This document shows, one piece after another, positions 17,527-25,658 of a stretch of 64,000 bases of DNA; position 1 is the stretch's first letter, and the number at the start of each line of letters is the position of its first letter. Below the pieces are notes generated by a model. The model did no database searches and was not told the DNA's origin. It saw only the letters and a list, made by a program, of their open reading frames with translations. This DNA comes from JAUSPI01 sp964454305. Its GTDB lineage: Bacteria; Desulfobacterota; Syntrophia; Syntrophales; JADFWA01. Both the position numbers and the translations under genes were made by a program. Where the stretch lies: positions 62,001 to 126,000 of the forward strand of contig CAYVXX010000001.1 in the NCBI GenBank assembly GCA_964454305.1, written 5' to 3'.

Positions 17527-17748
17527 ATGGTTGAGATTGATGTAAGAGGTTTTGGTTGTCCTATTCCCGTGGTGAAAACAAAAAAAGCTATTGAGGGAAA
17601 CCCGAACGAAGAGATAATTGTCCTTGTAGAAACTGCGGTCTCAAAGGAAAATGTATCCCGGCTTGCAGAAAGCAAAAAATATTCAGTACGGGTGGAAGAA
17701 ACAGCCGGGGATGAGTATCGAGTATTGCTTACACCTCCAAAAAACTAA
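17527..17748 (+). CDS. TusA-like sulfur carrier protein
   Basis: A 73-residue TusA/SirA/YedF-fold protein. The catalytic Cys lies in the signature VRGFGCPIPVVKTKKAI near residue 12 (CPxP). Such proteins carry persulfide sulfur, and possibly selenium, to acceptor enzymes. GAGGAGG lies just upstream of ATG 17527. It is followed 29 bp later by yedF, which starts with a second copy of the same domain. Having both next to a NifS-like gene (33583) and selD (34697) supports chalcogen transfer. Confidence 0.85.
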   Translation: MVEIDVRGFGCPIPVVKTKKAIEGNPNEEIIVLVETAVSKENVSRLAESKKYSVRVEETAGDEYRVLLTPPKN

Positions 17749-17777
17749 GACGCAATTAAGAAGAGATACCAAGGATT

Positions 17778-18389
17778 ATGGCTAAAGAAATCGATGTTAG
17801 AGGCCTCCCCTGTCCTCGACCGGTTATCAGTACCAAAAAGGCACTGGAAGAAATAAAAGAGGGCACAATTACCGTCCTGGTGGATAATCCGGAAAGTAAA
17901 GAGAATGTGCAACGATTTGCTATAAGCCAGGGGTGTGAGGTCAAGGTAGAAGAAAAAGAGGGTATCTTTTACCTGCAAATTTCCAAGAGTTACCCTGGTA
18001 AGAAAGAAAAGGGATTAGAGGCAGAAGTTGAAAAGGAGTTCGATAAGACAATGAATGCGGATGTTGTCTGTATTACTACCGACCTGTTTGGAACAGGAAA
18101 TGAGGAATTGGGAGAAATACTGATGAAGGCGTTCCTTAATACCCTGTGGGACTACCAGCCCCGACCGGCCAAGTTATTGTTTATCAACAGAGGCGTAATG
18201 CTGACCACCGAAGGTTCTGATGTCCTGGAGGTCTTGGAACTTTTAGAAAAAGAGGGTGTTGAAATATTTTCCTGCGGTACCTGCCTGGCCCATTATGGAA
18301 TAAAAGACAAATTGAGGATCGGCAAAGCAACCAACATGTATGAGATGGTTGATGCCCTCTTAACTGCCGGTAAGGTGGTCAATATATAA
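17778..18389 (+). CDS. yedF: YedF-type sulfurtransferase-like protein (selenium metabolism family)
   Basis: 203 residues and two domains. The first ~75 are a TusA-like domain with the Cys in VRGLPCPRPVISTKKAL. The second (residues ~90-203) is DsrE-like, with TTDLFGTGNEELGEILMKAF and an IFSCGTCLAHYG motif with two Cys. This two-domain layout is that of the YedF proteins that co-occur with selD and yedE. The exact reaction is not established. It is the last intact gene of the operon; downstream lies the duplicated leader copy and a gene remnant. Confidence 0.85.
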   Translation: MAKEIDVRGLPCPRPVISTKKALEEIKEGTITVLVDNPESKENVQRFAISQGCEVKVEEKEGIFYLQISKSYPGKKEKGLEAEVEKEFDKTMNADVVCITTDLFGTGNEELGEILMKAFLNTLWDYQPRPAKLLFINRGVMLTTEGSDVLEVLELLEKEGVEIFSCGTCLAHYGIKDKLRIGKATNMYEMVDALLTAGKVVNI

Positions 18390-18454
18390 GAAGTAACTAT
18401 CGGACATAAAAGGAATAATCGCCCTGCAAGGGCAATGCAAAAACCCTTCCATAA

Positions 18455-18600
18455 GGAGTTTGGTCATGTATGAATTTTTCGGCTTTACCTGAGCTGCGAT
18501 CGAAATTCTACCTGGGTTAGGTAGGCACAGGGCCAAACTGGAAACTCAATTTTCCTCCCTTCATTTCTAATCATCACGTTTCAAACCTTTCCGGTCTGGC
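18455..18600 (+). repeat. duplicated leader segment, copy A
   Basis: About 145 bp match 27120-27265 at roughly 85%, with the first ~38 nt (ribosome site to UGA) nearly identical. It contains the 34-codon UGA ORF, a CTACCT/AGGTAG hairpin and the outer arms AGTTTGGTC/GGCCAAACT. Here it lies in front of a decayed copy of the double-cubane reductase genes. Confidence 0.8.
18466..18570 (+). CDS. candidate 34-residue selenoprotein, copy A (UGA at codon 9)
   Basis: ATG 18466 follows AAGGAG with 7 nt spacing. The protein would read MYEFFGFT-Sec-AAIEILPG and so on to a TAA at 18568. The UGA at 18490-18492 is followed, 20-21 nt later, by the loop of a CTACCT-GGGTT-AGGTAG hairpin, a spacing that fits bacterial SECIS elements. 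The same ORF, with the same length and same UGA position, occurs at 27134. If UGA is read as stop, the product is the 8-residue MYEFFGFT. Changes between the copies after the UGA are mostly non-synonymous, which argues against strong selection on the tail. No family recognised. Confidence 0.4.
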
Positions 18601-18824
18601 TCATATGCTTCTCTTTGAGTCAGACTTCGATCTCAAGAGAATAGCCGGGGTTCAAGCTTATTGCGATGCTTTGAAGAGGCTACAGAATTGTCTACAACTG
18701 CTTTGATACCTCAACATTGCATACACAAGAAATCCCATACCAGGACCCGAACCATGCTGTTGAATTTACCCGCAGGCGGGAAGGTCTGCAGGATTACTAA
18801 ATAAAACTTATACAAGGAAACAGG

Positions 18825-19055
18825 ATGAGTAAAGTCCATGGCCTGCGGATTAAAGAATTAATGAACGAGAAGCCGCATGTTAAAACAGGTTTTGGGAGAA
18901 GGAACGATTCTCTTTGCCGATGGTGTGGCACGAAATCCCTGCGTTCACGGGTTGTTGGAAGAGGTAAGAGGTACTCGGACAAAAGATTATAATACCTGAA
19001 GACCCGCAGATGGTGGGAGCTCTGGGGGCGGCCATTCTGGCGGGCAAAACAGGCA
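18825..19055 (+). pseudogene. deleted remnant of a double-cubane reductase operon (dccP start joined to activator end)
   Basis: ATG 18825 opens with MSKVHGLRIKELMNEK, which matches residues ~51-65 of the intact protein at 27353. The sequence then jumps at a shared ATGTTAAAA to the last ~60 codons of the activator gene (compare GTGGCACGAAATCCCTGCG here with 29265 onward, and the shared CCGCAGATGGTGGGAGC). The frame is lost after the junction, and a 7-bp duplication (GAGGTAA) is present. The start junction coincides with an ATGAGCGAAG repeat that in the intact gene occurs at both 27353 and 27503. About 2 kb has been lost. Confidence 0.8.
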
Positions 19056-19147
19056 CCCTGACCGGTAGAGGGGAAGTGGTTATCATGTTTTGATAAGAGT
19101 TTGTGGTCAGCTCACGATAATTTTAAGAAAAATTTCTCCAAAAAGTA

Positions 19148-19194
19148 TTGACAGAAGGGTAATATTCGGGTATATGTTATGTCAAAAATGACAT
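19148..19194 (+). promoter_or_regulatory. hydrogenase promoter with FNR-like palindrome
   Basis: TTGACA (19148-19153), 17 nt, TATATG (19171-19176). Just after the -10 lies ATGTCA-AAAA-TGACAT (19179-19194), an exact inverted repeat with 4-nt spacer, the geometry of CRP/FNR-family sites. Placed over the transcription start, it would act as a repressor site. The regulator is unknown. Confidence 0.55.
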
Positions 19195-19292
19195 GAGCTA
19201 AAAATAGCATAGCCAGTTCTCTTCCATCTAAGAAAGTTGGAAGACTGGTGAAAATTAAAGATTTGCGTAAAAAACAAAGAAGGGAGGAAATC

Positions 19293-20546
19293 ATGAAACA
19301 AATTGAAAATGTTTTAGAATTAAGCAATGCACCTGATTCAAAAGACTATGATAACGTCTTTTTTATTCAGGTGGACGAGAACAAGTGCCAACAATGCGGT
19401 GTATGCGAAACTCACTGCGCGACAGGGGCAATTCAACCAAGGGATGGAAAGGACGGCCCCCGGACGGTGGTGGATCCCGCGGCATGCATGAACTGCGCTC
19501 AGTGTCTCATCAACTGTCCATACGGGGCAATTTATGAGGGTGTTTCATTTGTAGATGAGATTTTCAAGGCCCTTAAAGATCCGGATACGATCGTTGTCTC
19601 CATGCCCGCGCCTGCTGTTCGTTACGGCCTTGGCGAGCCGTTCGGCTATCCTACGGGGACCTATGTGGGGGGGAAATTGTTTGCGGCGCTCCGAAAGCTT
19701 GGTTTCGATCGCATCTGGGACAACCAGATGACCGCCGATGTTACCATTATGGAAGAAGGAACCGAGCTTGTCGGCAGACTTACCGGCAAGATCAAGAAAC
19801 CCCTTCCGCAATTTACCTCCTGCTGCCCAGGATGGATCAAATTTATGGAGACGTTTTATCCCGAGCTGTCTCCCCACCTGTCCACATGCAAGTCACCCAT
19901 CGCTATGCTGGGACCTCTCTCAAAGACGTACGGCGCCGAGGTTTCAGAGACACCGGCAAAAAATATGTATACGGTTTCCATTATGCCCTGCGTGGCCAAA
20001 AAGTATGAGGGGCTGAGGCCTGAGATGGCTGACAGCGGCTTCAGAGATATTGATGCCACCATAACAACCCGGGAGCTTGCCTATATGATCAAGAAGGCCG
20101 GCATCGATTTTAAAAGCCTTCCCGACGAGAAACCGGATTTTGAACTGGGAGAATCCACAGGCGCCAGCACCATCTTCAGCAACAGCGGCGGCGTCATGGA
20201 GGCAGCCCTTCGTCTTGCCTACGAGGTCGTATCCGGTAAAAAACTAAAAGATCCTGATATTAAAGCTGTTCGAACCCATAAAGGCGTCAAAGCAGCCAAG
20301 ATAAATATTCCCAAATTCGGTGATCTGAGTGTCTGTGTAGTAAGCGGACTTGGCAACACGATACCCATTCTTGAGGATATCAAAAAAGGGAAGTGTAAAT
20401 ACCACTTTATCGAGGTTATGGCATGCACTGGCGGTTGTATCAATGGCGGCGGGCAGCCTCTTTTCCCCGATGCGCGCGAGGCCTCTTTGTTCAGAACAAT
20501 AATTGCAACAATGAATAGAAGATTTAACATGAGAAGAGTGGCTTAA
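19293..20546 (+). CDS. hydA: [FeFe] hydrogenase large subunit (Desulfovibrio-type HydA)
   Basis: 417 residues. Two [4Fe-4S] ferredoxin motifs come first (CQQCGVCETHC near residue 32 and CMNCAQCLINC near 65). The H-cluster domain carries L1 TSCCPGW (near 178, with the proton-shuttle Cys), L2 MPCVAKKYE (near 235) and L3 EVMACTGGCINGGG (near 380), all intact. ATG 19293 is chosen because GGGAGG lies 7 nt upstream; an in-frame GTG at 19248 has no such site. The length and separate small subunit match the dimeric enzymes that Desulfovibrio exports by the Tat route. It interconverts H2 and protons, probably as an uptake enzyme. Confidence 0.95.
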   Translation: MKQIENVLELSNAPDSKDYDNVFFIQVDENKCQQCGVCETHCATGAIQPRDGKDGPRTVVDPAACMNCAQCLINCPYGAIYEGVSFVDEIFKALKDPDTIVVSMPAPAVRYGLGEPFGYPTGTYVGGKLFAALRKLGFDRIWDNQMTADVTIMEEGTELVGRLTGKIKKPLPQFTSCCPGWIKFMETFYPELSPHLSTCKSPIAMLGPLSKTYGAEVSETPAKNMYTVSIMPCVAKKYEGLRPEMADSGFRDIDATITTRELAYMIKKAGIDFKSLPDEKPDFELGESTGASTIFSNSGGVMEAALRLAYEVVSGKKLKDPDIKAVRTHKGVKAAKINIPKFGDLSVCVVSGLGNTIPILEDIKKGKCKYHFIEVMACTGGCINGGGQPLFPDAREASLFRTIIATMNRRFNMRRVA

Positions 20547-20559
20547 CAGGAGGAGTGAC

Positions 20560-20889
20560 ATGAAAGATATTGCTAAAATGACGAGACGTCAATTCGTCAA
20601 AATTTCCGGAATTACTGTTGGGGCAGTATTGTATAGTTGGAATTTCGCTAAATTTACTTATGCGGCAGTAAAAGACTATCTTACTGAAAGGCAGACATCC
20701 GTCTATGTGCATGACACAAAAATGAAATTCAGGAAGTCCCAGGACAGTCCGGCGGTTCACAAGATTTACAAGGATTTTCTTCATGAACCTTGTTCTCATA
20801 TGTCGCACCGGCTCCTGCACACCCATTACATTGACCGTTCCGGCAGGGTAAAAAGGCTTAAGGAAGGTGGTCTCAAACTCAAAGTGTAA
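20560..20889 (+). CDS. hydB: [FeFe] hydrogenase small subunit with Tat signal
   Basis: 109 residues, 14 bp after hydA. The N-terminus is a twin-arginine signal (MTRRQFVKISGITVGAVLY, RR followed by a hydrophobic stretch). The rest is the iron-hydrogenase small-subunit domain (YLTERQTSVYVHDTKMKFRK, then KIYKDFLHEPCSHMSHRLLHTHY). In Desulfovibrio the small subunit wraps the large one and carries the Tat signal for both. The complex should therefore work in the periplasm, with electrons passed to c-type cytochromes. AGGAGG precedes the ATG. Confidence 0.93.
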   Translation: MKDIAKMTRRQFVKISGITVGAVLYSWNFAKFTYAAVKDYLTERQTSVYVHDTKMKFRKSQDSPAVHKIYKDFLHEPCSHMSHRLLHTHYIDRSGRVKRLKEGGLKLKV

Positions 20890-20959
20890 AATATTTTAAT
20901 CTGTAAGGCAGCCTGCGGTGAGGATTTCATCTGAACCCAAGGGCGGGGAGAAAATAAAA

Positions 20960-20992
20960 AACCCAGCCCTTTTAACTCAGGCTGGGTTTTTT
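20960..20992 (+). terminator. intrinsic terminator after hydAB
   Basis: AACCCAGCC pairs with GGCTGGGTT over an 11-nt loop, followed by TTTTTT. It separates the structural genes from the maturation operon, though read-through is possible because the next start is 15 bp away. Confidence 0.88.
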
Positions 20993-21006
20993 ATTTGGAA
21001 GGAAAA

Positions 21007-21264
21007 ATGGAAAAAAAACGGGTAGGTATTGTTGGAATTATTATTCATAACAGGAAGGATCGCGCCCCGAAGGTAAATGATATACTCACTCAATATGGTG
21101 ATATCATTGTGGGAAGGATGGGCATTCCCTACCATGAACGGGGATATAATGTAATCACGCTTATTGTAGATGGGACGACCAACGAGATAGGAGCGATGAC
21201 GGGAAAGCTCGGTATGATTGAAGGGGTTACAGTCAAATCAGCGATGGCAAAAGAAAATGAATAA
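21007..21264 (+). CDS. TM1266-family iron-only hydrogenase system regulator
   Basis: 85 residues from ATG 21007 (an upstream in-frame TTG is possible). The sequence KRVGIVGIIIHNRKDRAPKV, then GRMGIPYHERGYNVITLIVDG and GMTGKLG-like end, is typical of the small ACT-like TM1266 family. That family is found almost only with [FeFe] hydrogenase maturation genes and has been named a putative regulator. It has no DNA-binding domain, so a role as a metabolite sensor or chaperone is as likely. It overlaps aspA by 8 bp and leads the aspA-hydF-hydG-hydE operon. Confidence 0.85.
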   Translation: MEKKRVGIVGIIIHNRKDRAPKVNDILTQYGDIIVGRMGIPYHERGYNVITLIVDGTTNEIGAMTGKLGMIEGVTVKSAMAKENE

Positions 21265-22636
21265 CCTGCGTCTGGAACACGATTTTCTCGGGGAGATGAA
21301 GCTCCCGGGTGATGTTTACTGGGGCATACATACACAAAGGGCTCTTTGCAACTTCCAGATTAGCGGTTACATGGTAAATCCATCACTGACTAAGGCGATG
21401 GCGATGGTAAAAAAGGCATGCTGCATGACCAACTTTGAGTTGGAATACCTGCATGAGAAAAAGGCAAAGGCGATAATCGCCGCCTGTGATGAGATTGTTG
21501 ATGGCAGGTTTTTGAACCAGTTTCCCCTGGATGCCCTCCAGGGCGGGGCGGGCACGTCAACAAACATGAATGTAAATGAGGTTGTCGCCAACAGAGCAAT
21601 AGAAATTCTGGGCGGAGAAAAGGGAGATTATTCTCTCGTCCATCCCCTCGAAGACGTAAATCTTCACCAGTCAACGAACGACACGTACCCGACAGCGATA
21701 AAGATAGCCTGCATAAACTCTTTGAGAAATCTTAGCCAAAAGATTACCGATCTGCAGGGTGCCTTTCAGGAAAAGGAAAAGGCCTTTGGAAAAACGATCA
21801 AGCTCGGAAGGACGGAACTTCAAGAGGCCGTTCCCATCACTCTGGGGGCGGAGTTTTCCGCATTTGCCGAGGCCGTTTCCAGAGACAGATGGAGGACATT
21901 CAAGTGCGAAGAGAGGTTGCGGGTGATTAATCTAGGCGGAACAGCGGTAGGAACCGGGCTTACCGCTCCACGTAACTATATCTTTCTGGTTATAGAAAAA
22001 CTGCGGGATATTACCGGTCTGGGTCTCTCCCGGGGAAAAAACGTAATGGGGGAAACAGCCAATGCCGATTCCTTCGTCGAGGTTTCCGGTATCCTGAAGG
22101 CACATGCTGCAAACCTGATAAAGATATGTAATGATTTGAGGTTGCTGAATCTTTTGGGTGAGATAAAACTACCTGAGCTCCAGGCGGGCTCATCCATCAT
22201 GCCCGGAAAGGTCAACCCTGTCATGTTGGAAGCGGCAATGCAGGCGGGGATAAAGGTAACTGCCAATGATCACGTAGTAACGGATGTAGTGAGCAGGGGA
22301 ACGCTGCAGATAAACGAATTTCTTCCCCTCCTTGCCCACGCGATTTTAGAGTCTCTGGATATACTTATAAACATAAATGATCTTTTAGCAGGACATGTAA
22401 AAAAAATAGGTGCTGACGAAGAAAAATGCAGGGAATACTTTGACAAAAGTCCTATGATTATCACAGCGCTTTTACCGGTTATCGGTTATGAAAAGGCGAC
22501 AGAGTTGATCAGCGAGTTTCTTCCAACCAATCAAAAAGATATGAGAAGGTTTCTGGAAAATAAACTGGGGAAAGAATTGGTTAAAAAGACATTTTCTCCA
22601 GACAGAATAACAGCCCTCGGATATAGTAAATTATGA
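21257..22636 (+). CDS. aspA: aspartate ammonia-lyase within the hydrogenase maturation operon
   Basis: 459 residues of the fumarase/aspartase superfamily. LEHDFLGEMKLPGDVYWGIHTQRA is the aspartase-type N-terminus; GTSTNMNVNEV and the signature GSSIMPGKVNPVMLEA carry the active-site residues. It deaminates aspartate to fumarate and ammonia. It overlaps the TM1266 gene by 8 bp and hydF by 4 bp, so it is firmly inside the maturation operon. Aspartase genes next to hydEFG occur in other anaerobes. The ammonia could feed the nitrogen of the azadithiolate bridge, an attractive inference that the sequence cannot prove. Confidence 0.93.
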   Translation: MNNLRLEHDFLGEMKLPGDVYWGIHTQRALCNFQISGYMVNPSLTKAMAMVKKACCMTNFELEYLHEKKAKAIIAACDEIVDGRFLNQFPLDALQGGAGTSTNMNVNEVVANRAIEILGGEKGDYSLVHPLEDVNLHQSTNDTYPTAIKIACINSLRNLSQKITDLQGAFQEKEKAFGKTIKLGRTELQEAVPITLGAEFSAFAEAVSRDRWRTFKCEERLRVINLGGTAVGTGLTAPRNYIFLVIEKLRDITGLGLSRGKNVMGETANADSFVEVSGILKAHAANLIKICNDLRLLNLLGEIKLPELQAGSSIMPGKVNPVMLEAAMQAGIKVTANDHVVTDVVSRGTLQINEFLPLLAHAILESLDILININDLLAGHVKKIGADEEKCREYFDKSPMIITALLPVIGYEKATELISEFLPTNQKDMRRFLENKLGKELVKKTFSPDRITALGYSKL

Positions 22637-23916
22637 ATGAGACACCAAAAGGGAATAGATTGCAAATTGCCCTCTTCGGCAGGACAAATGTGGGAAAATC
22701 GAGCCTGCTCAATCTTATCATGGGACAGGATATAGCCATCACATCGCCCATCGCGGGAACAACCACCGATATTGTGGAAAAGGCGATGGAGCTCCTCCCC
22801 CTGGGGCCGGTACTTTTTATCGATACGGGAGGCCTGGATGACGTATCCATCCTTTCAACCCTGAGACTGAAGAAGACTCATAACATCTTTGACAGGGCGG
22901 ATGTCGTCCTGCTCGTTACGGAACCTGATATATGGACAGATTTTGAAGAGGAAGTACTGCGCGAAACAGAGAAGAGAAAAACTCCCACAGTCGTTGTGAT
23001 AAACAAGATAGATATAAGAAACCCGGCACCTGAATTTGTAACACGGATTTCAGAAAAGACCGAACGTATGGTTCTCGCATCCAGCGTAGATTGGGGGAAA
23101 AGAGATGACTATCTCGAGCCCCTGAAGAGGCACCTGATTGAAATCTGCCCGGATGATTTCATCCAGCCACCGCCGATAATCGGAGACCTTCTCACTCCGG
23201 GAGGACTGGCCGTTCTCGTCGTTCCCATAGACCTTGAGGCACCAAAGGGGAGACTCATACTGCCCCAGGTTCAGACGATAAGGGACGCGCTGGATAGCGA
23301 CGCGGCGGCACTGATTGTCAAGGAAAGAGAACTATCCTATACATTGAGCACCTTAAACAGGCCACCCGACATCGTCGTCTGCGATTCCCAGGTTGTCCTG
23401 AAGATGTGTGCTGACACGCCGAAAGATGTTTCAGCCACCACATTTTCTATCCTTTTTGCAAGATACAAAGGGGACCTGGTAGAAGCGGCAAGGGGCGCCG
23501 CCTTCATAGAAAGCTTAAAACCAGGCGACAAGGTATTGATAGCGGAGGCATGTTCCCATCATCCTGTCCAAGACGATATTGGAAGAGTAAAGATACCAAG
23601 ATGGCTGCGGCAGTATGTGGGAGCTGACCTGGATATTGATGTTTGCGCCGGAAGAGACTATCCGGAAAACCTGAGAGAATACTGCCTTATTATTCACTGC
23701 GGGGCATGCATGCTGACCAGAAGAGAGATGTTGGGCAGGATTCAAAAGGCGTGTGAGGCAAACGTGCCAGTCACAAATTATGGAGTAGCCATCTCCCATC
23801 TCCAAGGGGTGTTGAAAAGAACACTGACTCCCTTCCCCGCGGCACTGGTTGCCTTTGACAAGAAAATGAAAGAAATCAAGGAGGATTTAAAAAATGAACG
23901 TAGGATCAACTCTTAA
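22633..23916 (+). CDS. hydF: [FeFe] hydrogenase maturation GTPase HydF
   Basis: 427 residues. It has a GTPase domain with P-loop GRTNVGKSSLLN near residue 15, switch and Walker B region DTGG, and NKID. A dimerisation domain follows, then a C-terminal cluster-binding domain with EACSHHPVQ and IIHCGACMLTRREM supplying the iron-sulfur ligands (CxH...CxxC). HydF is the scaffold on which the 2Fe subcluster is assembled and passed to apo-HydA. It overlaps aspA by 4 bp and hydG by 23 bp. Confidence 0.96.
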   Translation: MNETPKGNRLQIALFGRTNVGKSSLLNLIMGQDIAITSPIAGTTTDIVEKAMELLPLGPVLFIDTGGLDDVSILSTLRLKKTHNIFDRADVVLLVTEPDIWTDFEEEVLRETEKRKTPTVVVINKIDIRNPAPEFVTRISEKTERMVLASSVDWGKRDDYLEPLKRHLIEICPDDFIQPPPIIGDLLTPGGLAVLVVPIDLEAPKGRLILPQVQTIRDALDSDAAALIVKERELSYTLSTLNRPPDIVVCDSQVVLKMCADTPKDVSATTFSILFARYKGDLVEAARGAAFIESLKPGDKVLIAEACSHHPVQDDIGRVKIPRWLRQYVGADLDIDVCAGRDYPENLREYCLIIHCGACMLTRREMLGRIQKACEANVPVTNYGVAISHLQGVLKRTLTPFPAALVAFDKKMKEIKEDLKNERRINS

Positions 23917-25387
23917 CAAATTAGAGTTAAACTGGGCAAAAAGTGTTATCGAAGAGGATGAAATAACAAGGTACATGATCAACGGAAAAGACTTTATATC
24001 CGACGATAAAATATGGGGGGAAATTGCAAGTAATAAAAATCCCGAATCTCAAAAAGTAAGAGAGATCCTTCAAAAATCCCTTTCCATAGAAACACTCAGA
24101 CCGGATGAAACCGCAGCGCTACTGAATGTGCAAGATGAAGAGTTATGGAATGAAATGTTTGAGGTGGCAGGTGAGGTGAAGAGAAAGGTTTATGATAACC
24201 GTATCGTAACATTTGCGCCTCTCTACTTTGGCAATCTTTGCGTTAACGATTGTCTCTACTGCGCTTTCAGGAAAGACAATCTAAAGGAAGTGAGAAATCG
24301 ATTATCTCTGAATCAGATACGAGAGGAAACAAAGGCGATGATTTCCATGGGCCATAAGCGTCTTATGCTGGATTGTGGAGAACATCCCAGCATGGATGCC
24401 GATTACATTGCCGATGTGCTCCGTACTATCTACGAAACAAAAATTGGAAGGGGTGAAATAAGAAGAATTAATATAAATGTTGCCTCTATGAGCATTGAAA
24501 AGCTCAGGATGCTAAACGAAGTGGGCATAGGGACATATCAGGTATTTCAGGAGACATACCACCATAAAACCTATAGGGATGTTCATCCCAACCCCGAAGG
24601 ACCAAAATCAAATTATGGGTGGAGACTCTATTCTCTGCATAGGGCAATGGATGCAGGCATAGATGATGTGGGCATAGGCGTGCTCTTCGGTCTGTATGAC
24701 TGGAGATTCGAGGTTATGGGTTTGTTGTACCATGCCTTGAATTTAGAAGAGCAATTTGGGGTAGGGCCTCATACTATTTCAATTCCAAGACTACAGCCGG
24801 CAGAGAACACGCCCTTTATAAGCTCAACCGATTATAGGGTTTGTGATGATGACTTTAAAAAACTGGTCACTATAATAAGGCTTTCAGTTCCATACACGGG
24901 TCTTATTCTAACGGCAAGGGAAAGCGCGCAGCTACGCCGTGAGGTTATCCCGCTGGGGGTTACTCAAGCGGATGCAGGTACAAGAATCGGTATTGGTACC
25001 TATAGCGAGAGGTATGATAAGCAGGAGGCAAAAAGGCAGCAGTTTCTTCTGGGTGATCCAAGAAGCCTGGATGAGTTCATAAAAGAGCTTGCCGAGATGG
25101 GGTATATTACATCTTTCTGCACAGCGGGCTACAGATGCGGGAGGACTGGCGAACTTATTATGAAGCTCCTGAAATGCGGACAGGAGGGTCGTTTCTGCAA
25201 GCTCAACGCGGTGCTCACCTTCAGGGAATGGCTGGATGATTTTGCCAGTGAGGAGACAAAGAAGACGGGCGAAAAAGTAATAGAAAAAGAGATGGATGAA
25301 ATCAAAGAACAAATGCCTTCTATATACCCGAAATTGATGGAATACTGCGAGAGGATTGAAAATGGTGAAAGGGATCTCTATTTCTAA
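23894..25387 (+). CDS. hydG: [FeFe] hydrogenase maturation radical SAM enzyme HydG
   Basis: 497 residues of the ThiH/HydG class. HydG cleaves tyrosine to give the CO and cyanide ligands of the H-cluster. The radical SAM cluster motif is CVNDCLYC (near residue 117, after FGNL). The C-terminal auxiliary cluster ligands are in SFCTAGYRCGRTGEL and CGQEGRFCK, which distinguish it from ThiH. AAGGAGG lies 7 nt before ATG 23894, inside the end of hydF. It overlaps the following small gene by about 30 bp. Confidence 0.96.
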   Translation: MNVGSTLNKLELNWAKSVIEEDEITRYMINGKDFISDDKIWGEIASNKNPESQKVREILQKSLSIETLRPDETAALLNVQDEELWNEMFEVAGEVKRKVYDNRIVTFAPLYFGNLCVNDCLYCAFRKDNLKEVRNRLSLNQIREETKAMISMGHKRLMLDCGEHPSMDADYIADVLRTIYETKIGRGEIRRININVASMSIEKLRMLNEVGIGTYQVFQETYHHKTYRDVHPNPEGPKSNYGWRLYSLHRAMDAGIDDVGIGVLFGLYDWRFEVMGLLYHALNLEEQFGVGPHTISIPRLQPAENTPFISSTDYRVCDDDFKKLVTIIRLSVPYTGLILTARESAQLRREVIPLGVTQADAGTRIGIGTYSERYDKQEAKRQQFLLGDPRSLDEFIKELAEMGYITSFCTAGYRCGRTGELIMKLLKCGQEGRFCKLNAVLTFREWLDDFASEETKKTGEKVIEKEMDEIKEQMPSIYPKLMEYCERIENGERDLYF

Positions 25388-25658
25388 GGAAACCCTGACA
25401 GAAAAATTTGCCTGCATAGCAGACCTTGTTAAGGAAAAATATGGTGTTAATATATGGTTTGCCAAGATATTAGGGGAAAGGTGGTCATATATTGCAGGAC
25501 AGAGAGAAGTGGAAATTTCCCTTCTTCCCTCGGAGCGCACCCGGCTGAATAAACGATTCGGCATTGTTTCGTATAGATGGGAGGAAATCCCCGCCAATGA
25601 AAGAGAAGCGCTTCTATCACCACTGAAAGAGCAAATAAAGATATATGAACAGGGATGA
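25356..25658 (+). CDS. uncharacterised ~100-residue protein between hydG and hydE
   Basis: 100 residues (98 if the next ATG, 25362, is used). It overlaps hydG at its start and hydE at its end, so it is translated within the maturation operon. I do not recognise a family. It is soluble, with one Cys (FACIADLVKEKYGV), an aromatic middle (WFAKILGERWSYIAGQREVE) and a charged end. It has no metal motif and no membrane segment. The tight overlaps on both sides argue that it is a real gene, perhaps an accessory factor in 2Fe-cluster assembly, but that is inference. Confidence 0.7.
   Translation: MKMVKGISISKETLTEKFACIADLVKEKYGVNIWFAKILGERWSYIAGQREVEISLLPSERTRLNKRFGIVSYRWEEIPANEREALLSPLKEQIKIYEQG

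Noticed and set aside
18466..18570. TPP riboswitch, because of ACCTGA in the leader
   Set aside because: Only this short word matches; the CUGAGA motif and the rest of the TPP core are absent, and the word is interrupted differently in the second copy.
18825..19055. A real 57-codon gene starting at 18825
   Set aside because: Its sequence is the joined ends of two genes that are intact at 27353-29394, and the frame is wrong after the junction.
19248..19292. Longer HydA from GTG 19248
   Set aside because: No ribosome site for it, while ATG 19293 has GGGAGG at good spacing and gives the usual family N-terminus.
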